27,846 bases of DNA from SIG587 sp045531585. Its GTDB lineage: Bacteria; Bacillota; Clostridia; Oscillospirales; Acutalibacteraceae. Location: contig JAZSEH010000046.1 in the NCBI GenBank assembly GCA_045531585.1, forward strand, positions 1 through 27,846, in the 5' to 3' direction. The translations under genes were made by a program, and so were the position numbers. The first letter of the stretch is position 1, and each line of letters opens with the position of its first letter. The notes beneath the pieces were generated by a model, which saw nothing but the letters and a program-made list of their open reading frames with translations, ran no database searches and was not told the DNA's origin. Positions 1 through 8,739 of this stretch are shown piece after piece.

Positions 1-741
1 AGTAATTTGTTCAAGACCTTCGGGAATTGAACCGTTAATATCGCGAGGCATTTGAGGCTCGCGCTGAAGCTGCATAATTGCAACAGAAACTGCACTTTCA
101 GCAACAAAGGGAAGCTGTCCTGTTAGCATTTCATAAAGCATTACACCAACAGAATATATATCTGCTTTTTCGTCGGTAGCCTCACCTCTGGCCTGTTCAG
201 GGCTGATATAATGAACAGAGCCAATGGCTTTATCGGTTATTGTTCTTTGCTCACTTCTTGCAAATCTTGCAATACCAAAATCAGTAACCTTTATTGTACC
301 ATCAGAAAGCACCATAATATTCTGAGGCTTTACATCTCTGTGAACAATCCCCTTATCGTGTGCATGCTGAAGTCCCTTAAGTATCTGAATAGTAAAGTAA
401 ACAGCGTCCTTCCAACGCAGACTTCCCTGTTTTTCAATAAGCTCCTTAAGGGTAATCCCGTCAATATATTCCATAACAATATACTGAATAAGATCACCAA
501 AGCTAACGTCAAAAACCTTAACTATGTTAGGATGAGAAAGCACAGCAATAGCCTTAGATTCATTTTTAAAACGACGGGTAAATTCCTCGTTGGAAACAAA
601 TTCTTCTTTAAGAATTTTAACCGCAACAATTCTATCCTCAATATTATCATAAGCCTTGTAAACGACAGCCATACCGCCAACGCCTATAATTTCTTGAATT
701 TCGTATCTGCCATCCAGTCTTTTACCAATATATCTATCCAT
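1..741 (-). CDS. prkC: PrkC-type Ser/Thr protein kinase, N-terminal 247 residues (3' end outside window)
   Basis: Hanks-type eukaryotic-like Ser/Thr kinase. Reading leftward from ATG at 741, the visible part is nearly a whole kinase domain: glycine-rich loop GVGGMAVVY (residues 20-28), ATP-binding lysine K42 in AVKIL, catalytic HRDVKPQN (134-141), DFG (154-156) and the SPEQARG activation-segment end (180-186). Family members continue with a transmembrane helix and extracellular PASTA repeats that sense peptidoglycan fragments; that part lies beyond base 1 and cannot be confirmed. A Shine-Dalgarno GAAAGGA precedes the ATG. It sits 31 bases downstream of its predicted cognate PP2C phosphatase, the standard prpC-prkC pairing. 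The kinase assignment is very secure; PASTA repeats are inferred from family and context. Confidence 0.95.
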   Translation of the reverse strand, partial: MDRYIGKRLDGRYEIQEIIGVGGMAVVYKAYDNIEDRIVAVKILKEEFVSNEEFTRRFKNESKAIAVLSHPNIVKVFDVSFGDLIQYIVMEYIDGITLKELIEKQGSLRWKDAVYFTIQILKGLQHAHDKGIVHRDVKPQNIMVLSDGTIKVTDFGIARFARSEQRTITDKAIGSVHYISPEQARGEATDEKADIYSVGVMLYEMLTGQLPFVAESAVSVAIMQLQREPQMPRDINGSIPEGLEQIT

Positions 742-772
742 TAAAATCAAATCCTTTCGCCTTTATGTGGCC

Positions 773-1507
773 TTACTTTTTATTTGAAATGATTACTGTA
801 GTAATATTATCTGAACCGCCGTTATTATTTGCTTCACTGACCAAAGCAGCAGCGATATTTTCGGTTTTATTTTCGCTTACAACGCGCAATATATCATTGC
901 TTTCAACCATATTTGAAAGACCGTCCGTACAAATAAGGAGCATATCGTCTTTTGAACAGGAAATCTCATTGTAATCAATATTTACGTCTTCTGCAACGCC
1001 CAAGGCACGAGTAATAACATTCTTTTTAGGATGCAAACGTGCTTCATCCGCTGTAAGTTGACCGCTTTCTATCATTTTTTGAACCATAGAATGGTCTGTA
1101 GTAATTTGCGATAAGGTATCATTACTTACAAGATAAGCACGACTGTCACCAACGTGAACAATGTGGGCAACGTTATTTATCATTATAACAGCAACAACCG
1201 TTGTGCCCATTCCTTTAAGTTCTTCATCAGCCTGTGAGGAATCATATATTTCCACGTTAGCTGACATAACCGCAGAGCAAAGAAGGTTTTTAATCTGTGA
1301 ATCGGACATGCCCTCCTGCCAAGAACGCATTACGTATTCATACACGGCTTTTGCCGCCTTTGAACTTGCAACGTTTCCTGCATTTGCACCACCCATACCG
1401 TCACAAACAACGGCAAAGGCCGCAGTATCATCAAGCAGGCGTGCCATATAAGCATCCTGATTAACGGTACGTGATTTACCGATATCGGTTTCACAAAATA
1501 TTCTCAT
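773..1507 (-). CDS. prpC: PP2C-family Ser/Thr phosphatase (PrpC/Stp)
   Basis: Metal-dependent (Mg/Mn) protein phosphatase of 244 residues, the normal size for bacterial single-domain PP2C. Metal-ligand and family motifs appear in order: NQD (16-18), CDGMGG (35-40), GDSRAY (120-125), TDGLSNM (194-200) and GSDNIT (231-236). It should remove phosphates placed by the neighbouring PrkC-like kinase on itself and on its substrates (translation GTPases, cell-wall proteins in known relatives). Its ATG overlaps the rlmN stop codon as ATGA, indicating translational coupling, and the kinase follows 31 bases later. Nothing unusual is visible in the sequence. Confidence 0.96.
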   Translation of the reverse strand: MRIFCETDIGKSRTVNQDAYMARLLDDTAAFAVVCDGMGGANAGNVASSKAAKAVYEYVMRSWQEGMSDSQIKNLLCSAVMSANVEIYDSSQADEELKGMGTTVVAVIMINNVAHIVHVGDSRAYLVSNDTLSQITTDHSMVQKMIESGQLTADEARLHPKKNVITRALGVAEDVNIDYNEISCSKDDMLLICTDGLSNMVESNDILRVVSENKTENIAAALVSEANNNGGSDNITTVIISNKK

Positions 1508-2550
1508 AGGTTATCACACCCCTCGTTAAGAGATTTCCGTCTTAATTGTCCACAAGATGCCTCTATATCAGCACCAAGAGTGCGACGGATAGTTGAATTT
1601 AAACCTTTTTTATTTAAAAGCTGACAGAAATCCTGTATATGTTTTCTGTCCGGCTTTGAAAACTGTGTTTCTTCCACAGGGTTTGCAGGAATAAGGTTAA
1701 TGTGACACATTATACCTTTAAGCCGTTTAGCAAGCATATCGGCACATTCCGACGAATCATTTACACCCTTCATAAGTGCATATTCAAAAGATATTCTCCT
1801 ACCTGTGGCTTTCTGATATCTTCTGCAGGCGCTAAGTAATTCTTCCACGTTCCATTTACGGTTAATCGGCATTATATTATTTCGTATATCATCGCTTGGT
1901 GCATGGAGTGACACCGATAAAGTAATTGGAAATCCGTAAAGGGCAAGCTTATCAATTCCTGCTACAACACCTGATGTCGAAAGAGAAATATGTCTAAGAC
2001 CTATATTCATACCGTTTTCCTGGGAAACAAGCTTTAAAAATTTAACCGACTGATCAAAATTATCAAGAGGCTCGCCCATACCCATCATTACAACGTTGGA
2101 TACCCTTATGTTATTATCACGTTCGGCAGCCATAAGCTGTGCCAGCATTTCTGAGGCCGTAAGATTGCGAAAGAGACCGTTAATTCCCGAAGCGCAAAAG
2201 CTACAACCCATTCTGCAGCCCACCTGAGTGGAAATGCATACTGTATAGCCATGGTGATATTTCATTAAAACCGATTCTATATATTCTCCGTCATTAAGCT
2301 GATACAGATATTTTACGGTACAATCAATTTTACTTGCAAGGCGTTTTGCAATTTTTACGTCTGCAATATAACAGCTTTCCTTTAAAAGTTCCCTGAGAGA
2401 TTTGGGAATGTTTGTCATTTCATCAAAATCGCATACTCCGCTATGAAGCCATTTAAAAATTTGAGCAGCACGAAATTTCGGCTGACCAATTCCTTTTAAA
2501 AATTCCTCAAGCTCAAGGGGGAGCATTGATTTAATATCTGCCTTTTCCAA
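1504..2550 (-). CDS. rlmN: 23S rRNA A2503 / tRNA A37 C2-methyltransferase RlmN
   Basis: Radical-SAM enzyme that methylates C2 of A2503 in 23S rRNA and A37 of some tRNAs. The 4Fe-4S cluster motif CxxxCxxC is in GCRMGCSFC (about residues 111-119 from this start), followed by a GMGEPLDN motif. The C-terminal catalytic cysteine is in ASCGQLRR. I chose a TTG start at 2550 rather than the longer ATG reading from 2601: the TTG is preceded by AGGTGA, which overlaps the rsmB stop codon, giving a 348-residue protein of normal length beginning MEKADIKSML. The longer frame would add 17 residues that only overlap the end of rsmB. Start codon moderately certain, function very certain. Confidence 0.95.
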   Translation of the reverse strand: MEKADIKSMLPLELEEFLKGIGQPKFRAAQIFKWLHSGVCDFDEMTNIPKSLRELLKESCYIADVKIAKRLASKIDCTVKYLYQLNDGEYIESVLMKYHHGYTVCISTQVGCRMGCSFCASGINGLFRNLTASEMLAQLMAAERDNNIRVSNVVMMGMGEPLDNFDQSVKFLKLVSQENGMNIGLRHISLSTSGVVAGIDKLALYGFPITLSVSLHAPSDDIRNNIMPINRKWNVEELLSACRRYQKATGRRISFEYALMKGVNDSSECADMLAKRLKGIMCHINLIPANPVEETQFSKPDRKHIQDFCQLLNKKGLNSTIRRTLGADIEASCGQLRRKSLNEGCDNL

Positions 2551-2554
2551 TAGT

Positions 2555-3829
2555 TCACCTCGAAACCAAAAGTGCTGTGTAGAATCCGTCAGTACCATCA
2601 ATATGCGGCATATAGGTATAATCCTGAATAAGCTCGAAGCTCGAATTATTCATTAAAAATTTATCCACTGCTTTACGGTTTTCACCTTTACGCAGAGTAC
2701 AGGTAGAGTATACAAGCCTTCCGCCTTTTTTAACACAAGCAGCGGCATTATTAAGTATTTGTGACTGAATTAAGGAAAGCTCCTTATAATCAGCAACTGC
2801 ATTATATTTTATGTCAGGCTTACGGCGTATAATTCCAAGGCCCGAGCAAGGAACGTCACACAAAACCGCATCAAAGCATTTATCGAACGGTAACGGCTTT
2901 GTAGCATCTAACGTCTTAGTTTTTATTATATCAATACCGAGCCTATCAGCGCCTTGGGTAATAAGGCTTGTTCTATGGTCATAAAGGTCACAGGCAATTA
3001 AACTTCCTTTATTTTCCATATACTGGGCTATAGTAAATGCTTTTCCTCCGGGTGCAGAACAAATATCAAGCACCTTTTCTCCGGGTTTTGCAGAAAGTAA
3101 TTTTGCACAAAGCTGACTGGAAAGATCCTGAACGTGAAAATATCCTTTTTTAAAGCTATCGTTTTTGCTAACATCTATTCCATCATAAATACAAAGAGCA
3201 TTTTCGCCTTCAACATCCAAAGCATTTATTCCCTGCTGTTTTAACAAATCCAAAAGAGTATTTTTTTGAATTTTCAAGGTATTTACCCTTAAATAAACAG
3301 GTGGAGTTTTTAGGGCTTCTTCAAGCAATAAAACCGCAGTTTCAGCACCGTAATCCTTAACAAAAGACCCTGTAATCCACTCAGGACAAGAATACCTAAC
3401 GCTAAGGTCATACACGCTTTCCCCCTGTGGGAGGGAAATTTCATCACGCAAGAAATTTCTTAAAACCGCATTAACAAAACCGCTTTGATAGGCTTCCCTT
3501 GAGTTCTTCATAAGCTTTACCGCTTCGTTAACAACGGCGCTTTCCGGAACAGAATCAAGATATTTTATCTGATACATTGCGCTTCTCAAAACGCATAAGG
3601 TGTAAGGCTTAATTTTTGAAACAGGAGTTTTAATAAGCTTTGAAATATAATAATCAAGTGTTATTTTTCGGTCAAGCACACCATAAAAGAGTTTGACCGA
3701 AAAAGCCTTTTCCTGCCTGGACAACTGTGGATTATCTTTTAATAAGCTATTAAGCGTAAGATTTGAATACGCGCCGTCCTGCTCAACTTTTAAAAGAGCA
3801 AGCACAGCAAGCTTTCTAACGTTAGTCAA
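2555..3829 (-). CDS. rsmB: 16S rRNA m5C967 methyltransferase RsmB
   Basis: SAM-dependent cytosine-5 methyltransferase acting on 16S rRNA C967 (E. coli numbering), 424 residues. The N-terminal ~130 residues form a NusB-like RNA-binding domain (SRQEKAFSVKLFYGVLDR). The C-terminal domain has the SAM-binding motif DICSAPGGK, the motif IV cysteine in CDVPCSGLG and the catalytic cysteine in YSTCTLRKGEN. The start is TTG at 3829, six bases after GGAGG. It lies 16 bases after fmt, and the next gene rlmN begins five bases past its stop, so the rRNA and initiator-tRNA modification genes are tightly packed. Confidence 0.95.
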   Translation of the reverse strand: MTNVRKLAVLALLKVEQDGAYSNLTLNSLLKDNPQLSRQEKAFSVKLFYGVLDRKITLDYYISKLIKTPVSKIKPYTLCVLRSAMYQIKYLDSVPESAVVNEAVKLMKNSREAYQSGFVNAVLRNFLRDEISLPQGESVYDLSVRYSCPEWITGSFVKDYGAETAVLLLEEALKTPPVYLRVNTLKIQKNTLLDLLKQQGINALDVEGENALCIYDGIDVSKNDSFKKGYFHVQDLSSQLCAKLLSAKPGEKVLDICSAPGGKAFTIAQYMENKGSLIACDLYDHRTSLITQGADRLGIDIIKTKTLDATKPLPFDKCFDAVLCDVPCSGLGIIRRKPDIKYNAVADYKELSLIQSQILNNAAACVKKGGRLVYSTCTLRKGENRKAVDKFLMNNSSFELIQDYTYMPHIDGTDGFYTALLVSR

Positions 3830-3845
3830 AACAGACCTCCATACA

Positions 3846-4769
3846 CTACTGCAGTTTTGTGCCTAATGGTATATTTTTACCGCAAAGCAAAGCTTTTGCT
3901 GTCATGGGTTTTGAACCTTCAAGCTGAATATTTTCCAATTGGAGAGCGGTTTTCTCGCCGCAGGAAATAACAAGATTATCTTTGTTATTTATAATTTCTC
4001 CAACAGAACCATCACCCGAGCATACCTTTGCACTAAAAACCTTGCAGCGCTTGCCATCAAGAAAAAAATAAGCCACAGGCCATCCTGAAAAGGCTCGAAT
4101 AAGACGTTCAAGCCGTACAGCATTTTTTGAAAAATCAAGCAAAGCCATTTCTTTATTTATAATTGGAGCGTAGGTTGCCTTTGAATCGTCCTGCTTTATG
4201 GGAGAAATCTCTCCTTTATAAAGCTTACTAACGGTGGAAACCATAAGCTTAGCGCCAAGGACGCTTAATCTATCGTGTAGGGATTGTGCTGTTTCATCAT
4301 CTGCAATATCCGTAACCACAGTTTCTAAAATATCACCTGTATCAATTCCCACGTCCATTAACTGAGTTGTAACACCTGTTTGCTTTTCTCCATTGGCAAT
4401 GGACCACTGAATAGGTGCAGAACCGCGAAGTTTAGGTAGAATAGATGCATGACCATTTATGCACCCGTATTTTGGAAGTGAAAGAATTTCGGCAGGTAAT
4501 ATTTTGCCGTATGCTACAACAACAATAATCTCAGGTTGCAACGTCTTTAAAATCTCTAATGCTTCACCATTTCTAAGTGAATTAGGTTGAAAAACAGAAA
4601 CGCCGTGCTCCAAAGCCAAAATTTTAACAGGGGGCTGTGTAAGAATTTGCTTTCTTCCCACAGGCTTGTCCGGTTGGGTGAACACACCAACAATATCGTG
4701 ACCTGCATCAAATAAAGCCTTGAGGGTTGGCACGGCAAAATCGGGAGTACCCATAAAAACTATTCTCAT
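3846..4769 (-). CDS. fmt: Methionyl-tRNA formyltransferase
   Basis: Formylates the initiator Met-tRNA using 10-formyl-THF; 307 residues, usual length. The N-terminal Rossmann-type formyltransferase domain begins MRIVFMGTPDFAVP. Catalytic N105 and H107 (INGHASILPKLRG) and D143 (GIDTGD) match the E. coli N106/H108/D144 pattern. The C-terminal ~100 residues form the tRNA-binding domain (FSGWPVAYF). The ATG overlaps the def stop as ATGA, so the enzyme adding the formyl group and the one removing it are translationally coupled. The folD gene at 12007 supplies the 10-formyl-THF pathway. Confidence 0.97.
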   Translation of the reverse strand: MRIVFMGTPDFAVPTLKALFDAGHDIVGVFTQPDKPVGRKQILTQPPVKILALEHGVSVFQPNSLRNGEALEILKTLQPEIIVVVAYGKILPAEILSLPKYGCINGHASILPKLRGSAPIQWSIANGEKQTGVTTQLMDVGIDTGDILETVVTDIADDETAQSLHDRLSVLGAKLMVSTVSKLYKGEISPIKQDDSKATYAPIINKEMALLDFSKNAVRLERLIRAFSGWPVAYFFLDGKRCKVFSAKVCSGDGSVGEIINNKDNLVISCGEKTALQLENIQLEGSKPMTAKALLCGKNIPLGTKLQ

Positions 4770-5209
4770 TTTTTTATAAGACGCTCCTTAAATATAATAC
4801 CGTTAAGATGATCTATTTCATGGCAGAAAGCACGGGCTTTTAATCCCTCACCCGAAACTGTAAAGGTATTTCCGTGTCTATCCTGAGCACGGACCGTTAC
4901 CTTCATAGGGCGTTTTGTAACACCGTAATCACCCGGCAAAGAAAGACAGCCTTCACTTTCTGTCTGAACGCCGCTTTCCTCAATAATAACGGGATTCACA
5001 AGCTCAATAAGCCCATCACCAATATCAATAATACAAAAACGGCGAAGTATTCCTATTTGAGGTGCAGCAAGACCTACACCCTCAGCCTTATACATTGTAT
5101 CGGCCATATCATCAAGCGTTTGAGCAAGCTTTTCATCAAAGCTTAGTACACTTCTGCAAACTTTATGAAGTATATCATCGCCGTACTTTACAATATTACG
5201 AATTGCCAT
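4766..5209 (-). CDS. def: Peptide deformylase
   Basis: Metallo-enzyme that removes the N-formyl group from nascent proteins; 147 residues, at the short end of the family. All three signature motifs are intact: GVGLAAPQIG (44-53), EGCLSLPG and HEIDHLNG near the C terminus, providing the cysteine and two histidine metal ligands plus the catalytic glutamate. A strong GGAGGG precedes the ATG. It lies 20 bases downstream of priA and overlaps fmt by four bases, the canonical priA-def-fmt order. Confidence 0.97.
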   Translation of the reverse strand: MAIRNIVKYGDDILHKVCRSVLSFDEKLAQTLDDMADTMYKAEGVGLAAPQIGILRRFCIIDIGDGLIELVNPVIIEESGVQTESEGCLSLPGDYGVTKRPMKVTVRAQDRHGNTFTVSGEGLKARAFCHEIDHLNGIIFKERLIKK

Positions 5210-5229
5210 AATTACCCTCCAACGGTAGC

Positions 5230-7644
5230 TTAAAAAATACTTTCAGGATTTATATCAACAAACAGCGAAACGTTGCTTTTTTTCTTAATACTAATAGCTT
5301 TATGCAACATCTCTCGAAACTTTGGACTGTTTTTAGCTTTAATTATCATTCTATATCGGTAACGATTATTAACCTTAGGCATTGACGCAGGTGACGGCCC
5401 TAAAATAATCAACTTAATGGCGCTGTACTCGTTATCTATAAGTGATTTTATATTATTAAAAACACTGTTAATTGCGCTTTGGGCCTCTTCCCTGTCCGAT
5501 GCCGTAGCACAAACTAAAACAATATCACAGAACGGCGGATATATCATAAGCCTTCGTGTCAAAATTTCCTCATTATAAAAGGAGTCATAATCCTGTGCTG
5601 ATGCAAGCTTAATAAGATTACCGTCAGGATGAATTGTCTGTATAATTGCTTTTCCCGGAGTATCGCCTCGACCGGCCCTTCCAACAACCTGTGTAAGTAA
5701 GGAAAAAGACCTCTCAAAGCTACGAAAATCCTCACTATACATTGCGCCGTCAATCCCCAAAACACCAACAAGGGTAACCTTGGGGAAATTCAGTCCCTTG
5801 GCAACCATTTGCGTTCCGAGTAATATCTGATACTCCCCAGAGGAAAATGCAGACAACTTATTATCAAAGGCGTTTCTTGCAAGGGTAGTATCTGCATCAA
5901 GGCGAAGAACCTTAACGTTGGGGAGCAGCGCCTCAAGCTCCTCCTCAACCTTTTGTGTTCCTATTCCCATATACTTTAAATGCTGTCCTCCGCATTTAGG
6001 GCACTTATTATCAGCAGGAATAGAATGACCGCAATAATGACACATTAAACGATTGTTAGCAGAATGATATGTCATTGAAATGCTACAGTTGGGGCAGGTT
6101 ATAACGTCACCACAGGTAGGACAGGAAATAAATGTATTATGTCCCCTTCGGTTAAGAAGTAATATAGCCTGTTCACCTTTTGAAATAGTTTCCTCCAAGG
6201 CGGATTTTAATTCCAAACTTAAGGAGCAACTTTTACCGTTTAATATTTGATTTCGCATATCAACGGTTATAACCTGAGGTAAAACTGCATTACCATAACG
6301 ATTTTTAAGAGTACATATATTGTAATACTCTGCCTTAGCGGCGGCAAAGCTTTCAATAGAAGGTGTTGCCGAGGCCAAAACAAACGCTCCGTTATTATAC
6401 GCTGCTCTGAAACGTGCAACATCTCTTGCGTGAAAGCGAGGTGAGGACTCAGATTTATAGCTATGCTCCTGCTCCTCATCCATAATTATCAAGCCAAGGT
6501 TTTTTACAGGTGCAAAAACCGCAGAGCGCGTGCCTATGGCAATGGTAGCCTCACCATTATTCACACGGCGCCATTCGTCCATACGCTGTCCTAAAGACAT
6601 TGCACTATGAAATACTGCTATTTTATTACCGTATCTGTTGCCGAATATCTGTATGGTTTGAGGGGTAAGCGATATTTCGGGAACCATTATTATAACGTCT
6701 TTTCCCTTTTCAATCATATGGTCAACAAGCTTTAAAAAAACCTGAGTTTTTCCACTGCCTGTTATTCCATAAAGTAACCAAGGCTTCTTTTTTTCATCAT
6801 CAAAGGAACAGATAATATTATTATAGGCTTTTTCCTGCTCCTCCGTTAAGGAAATTGGTGCAACACTTACCGCATTACTAAAACGGTACGGTGTTCGGTA
6901 AACGTCTTTTTGAAAGGTTTTAATTATTCCCTTTTTTTCAAGAGCGGTTATTACCCCTAAGGAAACACCTGTAAAATACTGAATTTCCTTTATACTAAGC
7001 TCGCCTGTATCTGCAAGAAGAAAAGCAACATCACTTTGGCGCTGGGTCAAACCAAGATTTTCAATTTCATCAGCGCTAACGCACAATGCTGCACATTTCC
7101 TTGTGGCCTCACTAACCTGACGTGATAAGGAATTTTCAATAATTACCGCACCCGATTTTATGAGGGAATTAAGGTCGTCCCCACAATTTGGAATAACGGA
7201 AAAAATTTCATTTTTAGTTATTCCGGGACGATTTTCAATAAGGGTAACTATCCCTTGTTGGGCATCGGTTAAACATTCAGGAATACATCCTATATGATAA
7301 TTTTCATTTGATTTTAAGTTTACACCTACAGGTAAAACGGTACGAACCGCATCAAAATAGGTGCAAAAGGTTGTATCGTGAAGCCAAACGCAAAGCTTTA
7401 GCATCTCGTCACATAGAACAGGCTTACTGTCAATAACACTGTGAATACTTTTAAGCTTGCTGTCAGCCTCATTTTTAGTATAGAGCACAAGCCCCTGTCT
7501 TAAACGGTTTGCGTTACCAAACGGTACCGTTACACGACAACCTGGACTTACCTGCATATTTTCAGGGATGAGATAATCATAAGGCTTATCAAAGGCAAAC
7601 ATTGTGCTTTCCAGAACAATTCCGGCAGACTTTGCTTTGCTCAA
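5230..7644 (-). CDS. priA: Primosomal replication restart helicase PriA
   Basis: SF2 3'-5' DNA helicase that reloads the replisome at stalled forks; about 804 residues. Visible parts: an N-terminal fork-binding domain, Walker A GITGSGKT (about 293-300), motif II DEEQ (389-392), then a zinc-binding region with paired cysteines (CPTCGD, CPNCS, CHYCGH, CPKCGG) and helicase motifs such as GTQMVAKGLNFP and QVVGRAGRG. Motif II is DEEQ where B. subtilis and E. coli carry DEEH. I prefer a TTG start at 7644, five bases after GGGGTGA; a GTG at 7653 is possible but sits too close to that ribosome binding site. coaBC, its usual upstream neighbour in Bacillus, is absent. Confidence 0.95.
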   Translation of the reverse strand: MSKAKSAGIVLESTMFAFDKPYDYLIPENMQVSPGCRVTVPFGNANRLRQGLVLYTKNEADSKLKSIHSVIDSKPVLCDEMLKLCVWLHDTTFCTYFDAVRTVLPVGVNLKSNENYHIGCIPECLTDAQQGIVTLIENRPGITKNEIFSVIPNCGDDLNSLIKSGAVIIENSLSRQVSEATRKCAALCVSADEIENLGLTQRQSDVAFLLADTGELSIKEIQYFTGVSLGVITALEKKGIIKTFQKDVYRTPYRFSNAVSVAPISLTEEQEKAYNNIICSFDDEKKKPWLLYGITGSGKTQVFLKLVDHMIEKGKDVIIMVPEISLTPQTIQIFGNRYGNKIAVFHSAMSLGQRMDEWRRVNNGEATIAIGTRSAVFAPVKNLGLIIMDEEQEHSYKSESSPRFHARDVARFRAAYNNGAFVLASATPSIESFAAAKAEYYNICTLKNRYGNAVLPQVITVDMRNQILNGKSCSLSLELKSALEETISKGEQAILLLNRRGHNTFISCPTCGDVITCPNCSISMTYHSANNRLMCHYCGHSIPADNKCPKCGGQHLKYMGIGTQKVEEELEALLPNVKVLRLDADTTLARNAFDNKLSAFSSGEYQILLGTQMVAKGLNFPKVTLVGVLGIDGAMYSEDFRSFERSFSLLTQVVGRAGRGDTPGKAIIQTIHPDGNLIKLASAQDYDSFYNEEILTRRLMIYPPFCDIVLVCATASDREEAQSAINSVFNNIKSLIDNEYSAIKLIILGPSPASMPKVNNRYRYRMIIKAKNSPKFREMLHKAISIKKKSNVSLFVDINPESIF

Positions 7645-7675
7645 TAAACTCACCCCTTAAAATATTTCATTATAC

Positions 7676-7858
7676 TTAGATTAATTCCTTATCCTTAGCA
7701 ATTTTATCAATTGCAAGACTAACGGTCTTTTCTATAATAATTTCGCCCTTTTCTTCCGCTGCAACGGCAATATCTCTTGCCTGCTTTGCAACGTCGATAA
7801 CCAGTCTGTAACGGTTATCGTAATTTTCAATAAGCTTTCCTATTGCTGGATCTAACAT
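7676..7858 (-). CDS. rpoZ: RNA polymerase omega subunit
   Basis: Small (60-residue) omega subunit that helps assemble and stabilise the beta-prime subunit of RNA polymerase. The recognisable core is NRYRLVIDVAKQARDIA (residues 15-31), matching the NRYxLVxxxAKRAR family signature, and the following acidic/hydrophobic segment KTVSLAIDKIA also fits. The ATG overlaps the end of gmk by seven bases, the usual gmk-rpoZ arrangement. It is slightly shorter than many homologues but appears complete. Confidence 0.92.
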   Translation of the reverse strand: MLDPAIGKLIENYDNRYRLVIDVAKQARDIAVAAEEKGEIIIEKTVSLAIDKIAKDKELI

Positions 7859-8460
7859 TTTTCAAGCACCTCATCAATAATATGTTTTTGTGTTTTTATT
7901 TTCAAGCGTTCGCTTAAAATTATATGAGCAATGTCCCAGGCTGCATCTGCAACCTTATCATTTACAACTATATAATCATAATTCTCCGCCTTACCAATTT
8001 CACCAAGTGCAGCATTAAGACGTTTTTCAACAATTTCTTCACTGTCCGTTCCGCGAGAACTAAGCCTTCTGCGAAGCTCTGCAAGGGATGGCGGCATAAT
8101 AAATATACTAATGGCATCCGGCATTTTATCCCTTACCTTACAAGCACCGTTAGTATCAATTTCAAGAATCATATCCTCACCGGAACTGATACATTCATCA
8201 ACAGGACTCTTTGGAGTACCATAAAAATTCCCAACGTACTCGTTGTACTCAAGAAGCTCATCATTTTCTATCATTGAAACAAATTCTTCTCTTGAGATAA
8301 AATGATATTTACCATCCTGCGTTTCACCCTGACGCATTGGTCTGGTAACGCAGGAAATTGAAAATTTAACGTCAGGAACAAGTTCAAAAAGTTTTTGTAA
8401 AACCGTATCCTTACCGGAACCTGAAGGACCGGATATGATAAAAAGCTTACCTTTACTCAT
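7852..8460 (-). CDS. gmk: Guanylate kinase
   Basis: Phosphorylates GMP to GDP with ATP; 202 residues, normal length. The P-loop GPSGSGKDT lies at residues 11-19, followed by the GMP-binding stretch VTRPMRQGE and GKYHFIS, and later the lid region RRRLSSRG. The open frame extends upstream to 8553, but the ATG at 8460 (MSKGKLFIIS) is chosen because it gives the standard N terminus, is preceded by GGAG, and overlaps the remA stop by only a few bases. The omega subunit gene overlaps its 3' end. Confidence 0.96.
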   Translation of the reverse strand: MSKGKLFIISGPSGSGKDTVLQKLFELVPDVKFSISCVTRPMRQGETQDGKYHFISREEFVSMIENDELLEYNEYVGNFYGTPKSPVDECISSGEDMILEIDTNGACKVRDKMPDAISIFIMPPSLAELRRRLSSRGTDSEEIVEKRLNAALGEIGKAENYDYIVVNDKVADAAWDIAHIILSERLKIKTQKHIIDEVLEKC

Positions 8461-8725
8461 CCTCACCATTCTCCTCATCATCAATAGCATTCTCGTCCGT
8501 AATACGATTGGCCACCGTTTCTGACTGAAGATATGTAAGAATAATATGGTCACTATCAGTGATTATAACTGCTCTTGTTCTTCTTCCGTGGGTTGCATCT
8601 ATAAGGGTTCCTCGCTCTTTAGCGTCCTGTATAATTCTTTTAATAGGAGCAGATTCAGGGCTTACTATGGCTATCATTCGGTTAGCGGCAACCATATTTC
8701 CAAAGCCTATATTTATAAGTTTCAT
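8453..8725 (-). CDS. remA: RemA/DUF370-family regulatory protein
   Basis: Ninety-residue homologue of B. subtilis RemA (YlzA), a DNA-binding activator of extracellular-matrix and osmoprotection genes. The family signature is clear: NIGFGNMV, MIAIVSPESAPIKR, DATHGRRTRAVIITDS and the end of the conserved core at SETVANRI. An acidic tail (DDEENGEDE) follows and overlaps the gmk start. A good Shine-Dalgarno (GAGGTAAGGA) precedes the ATG, and yicC ends 14 bases upstream. The gene order yloC-remA-gmk is the conserved one. Target genes in this organism are unknown. Confidence 0.94.
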   Translation of the reverse strand: MKLINIGFGNMVAANRMIAIVSPESAPIKRIIQDAKERGTLIDATHGRRTRAVIITDSDHIILTYLQSETVANRITDENAIDDEENGEDE

Positions 8726-8739
8726 AATCCTTACCTCAT

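Noticed and set aside
211..744. Plus-strand open frame of 177 codons
   Set aside because: It lies antisense to the kinase domain, whose motifs are unambiguous on the minus strand; the predicted protein is low-complexity Asn/Phe/Ile-rich with no family likeness.
2551..2601. ATG start for rlmN at 2601
   Set aside because: It would overlap rsmB by 47 bases without a ribosome binding site; the TTG at 2550 has AGGTGA at the proper distance and gives the standard N terminus.
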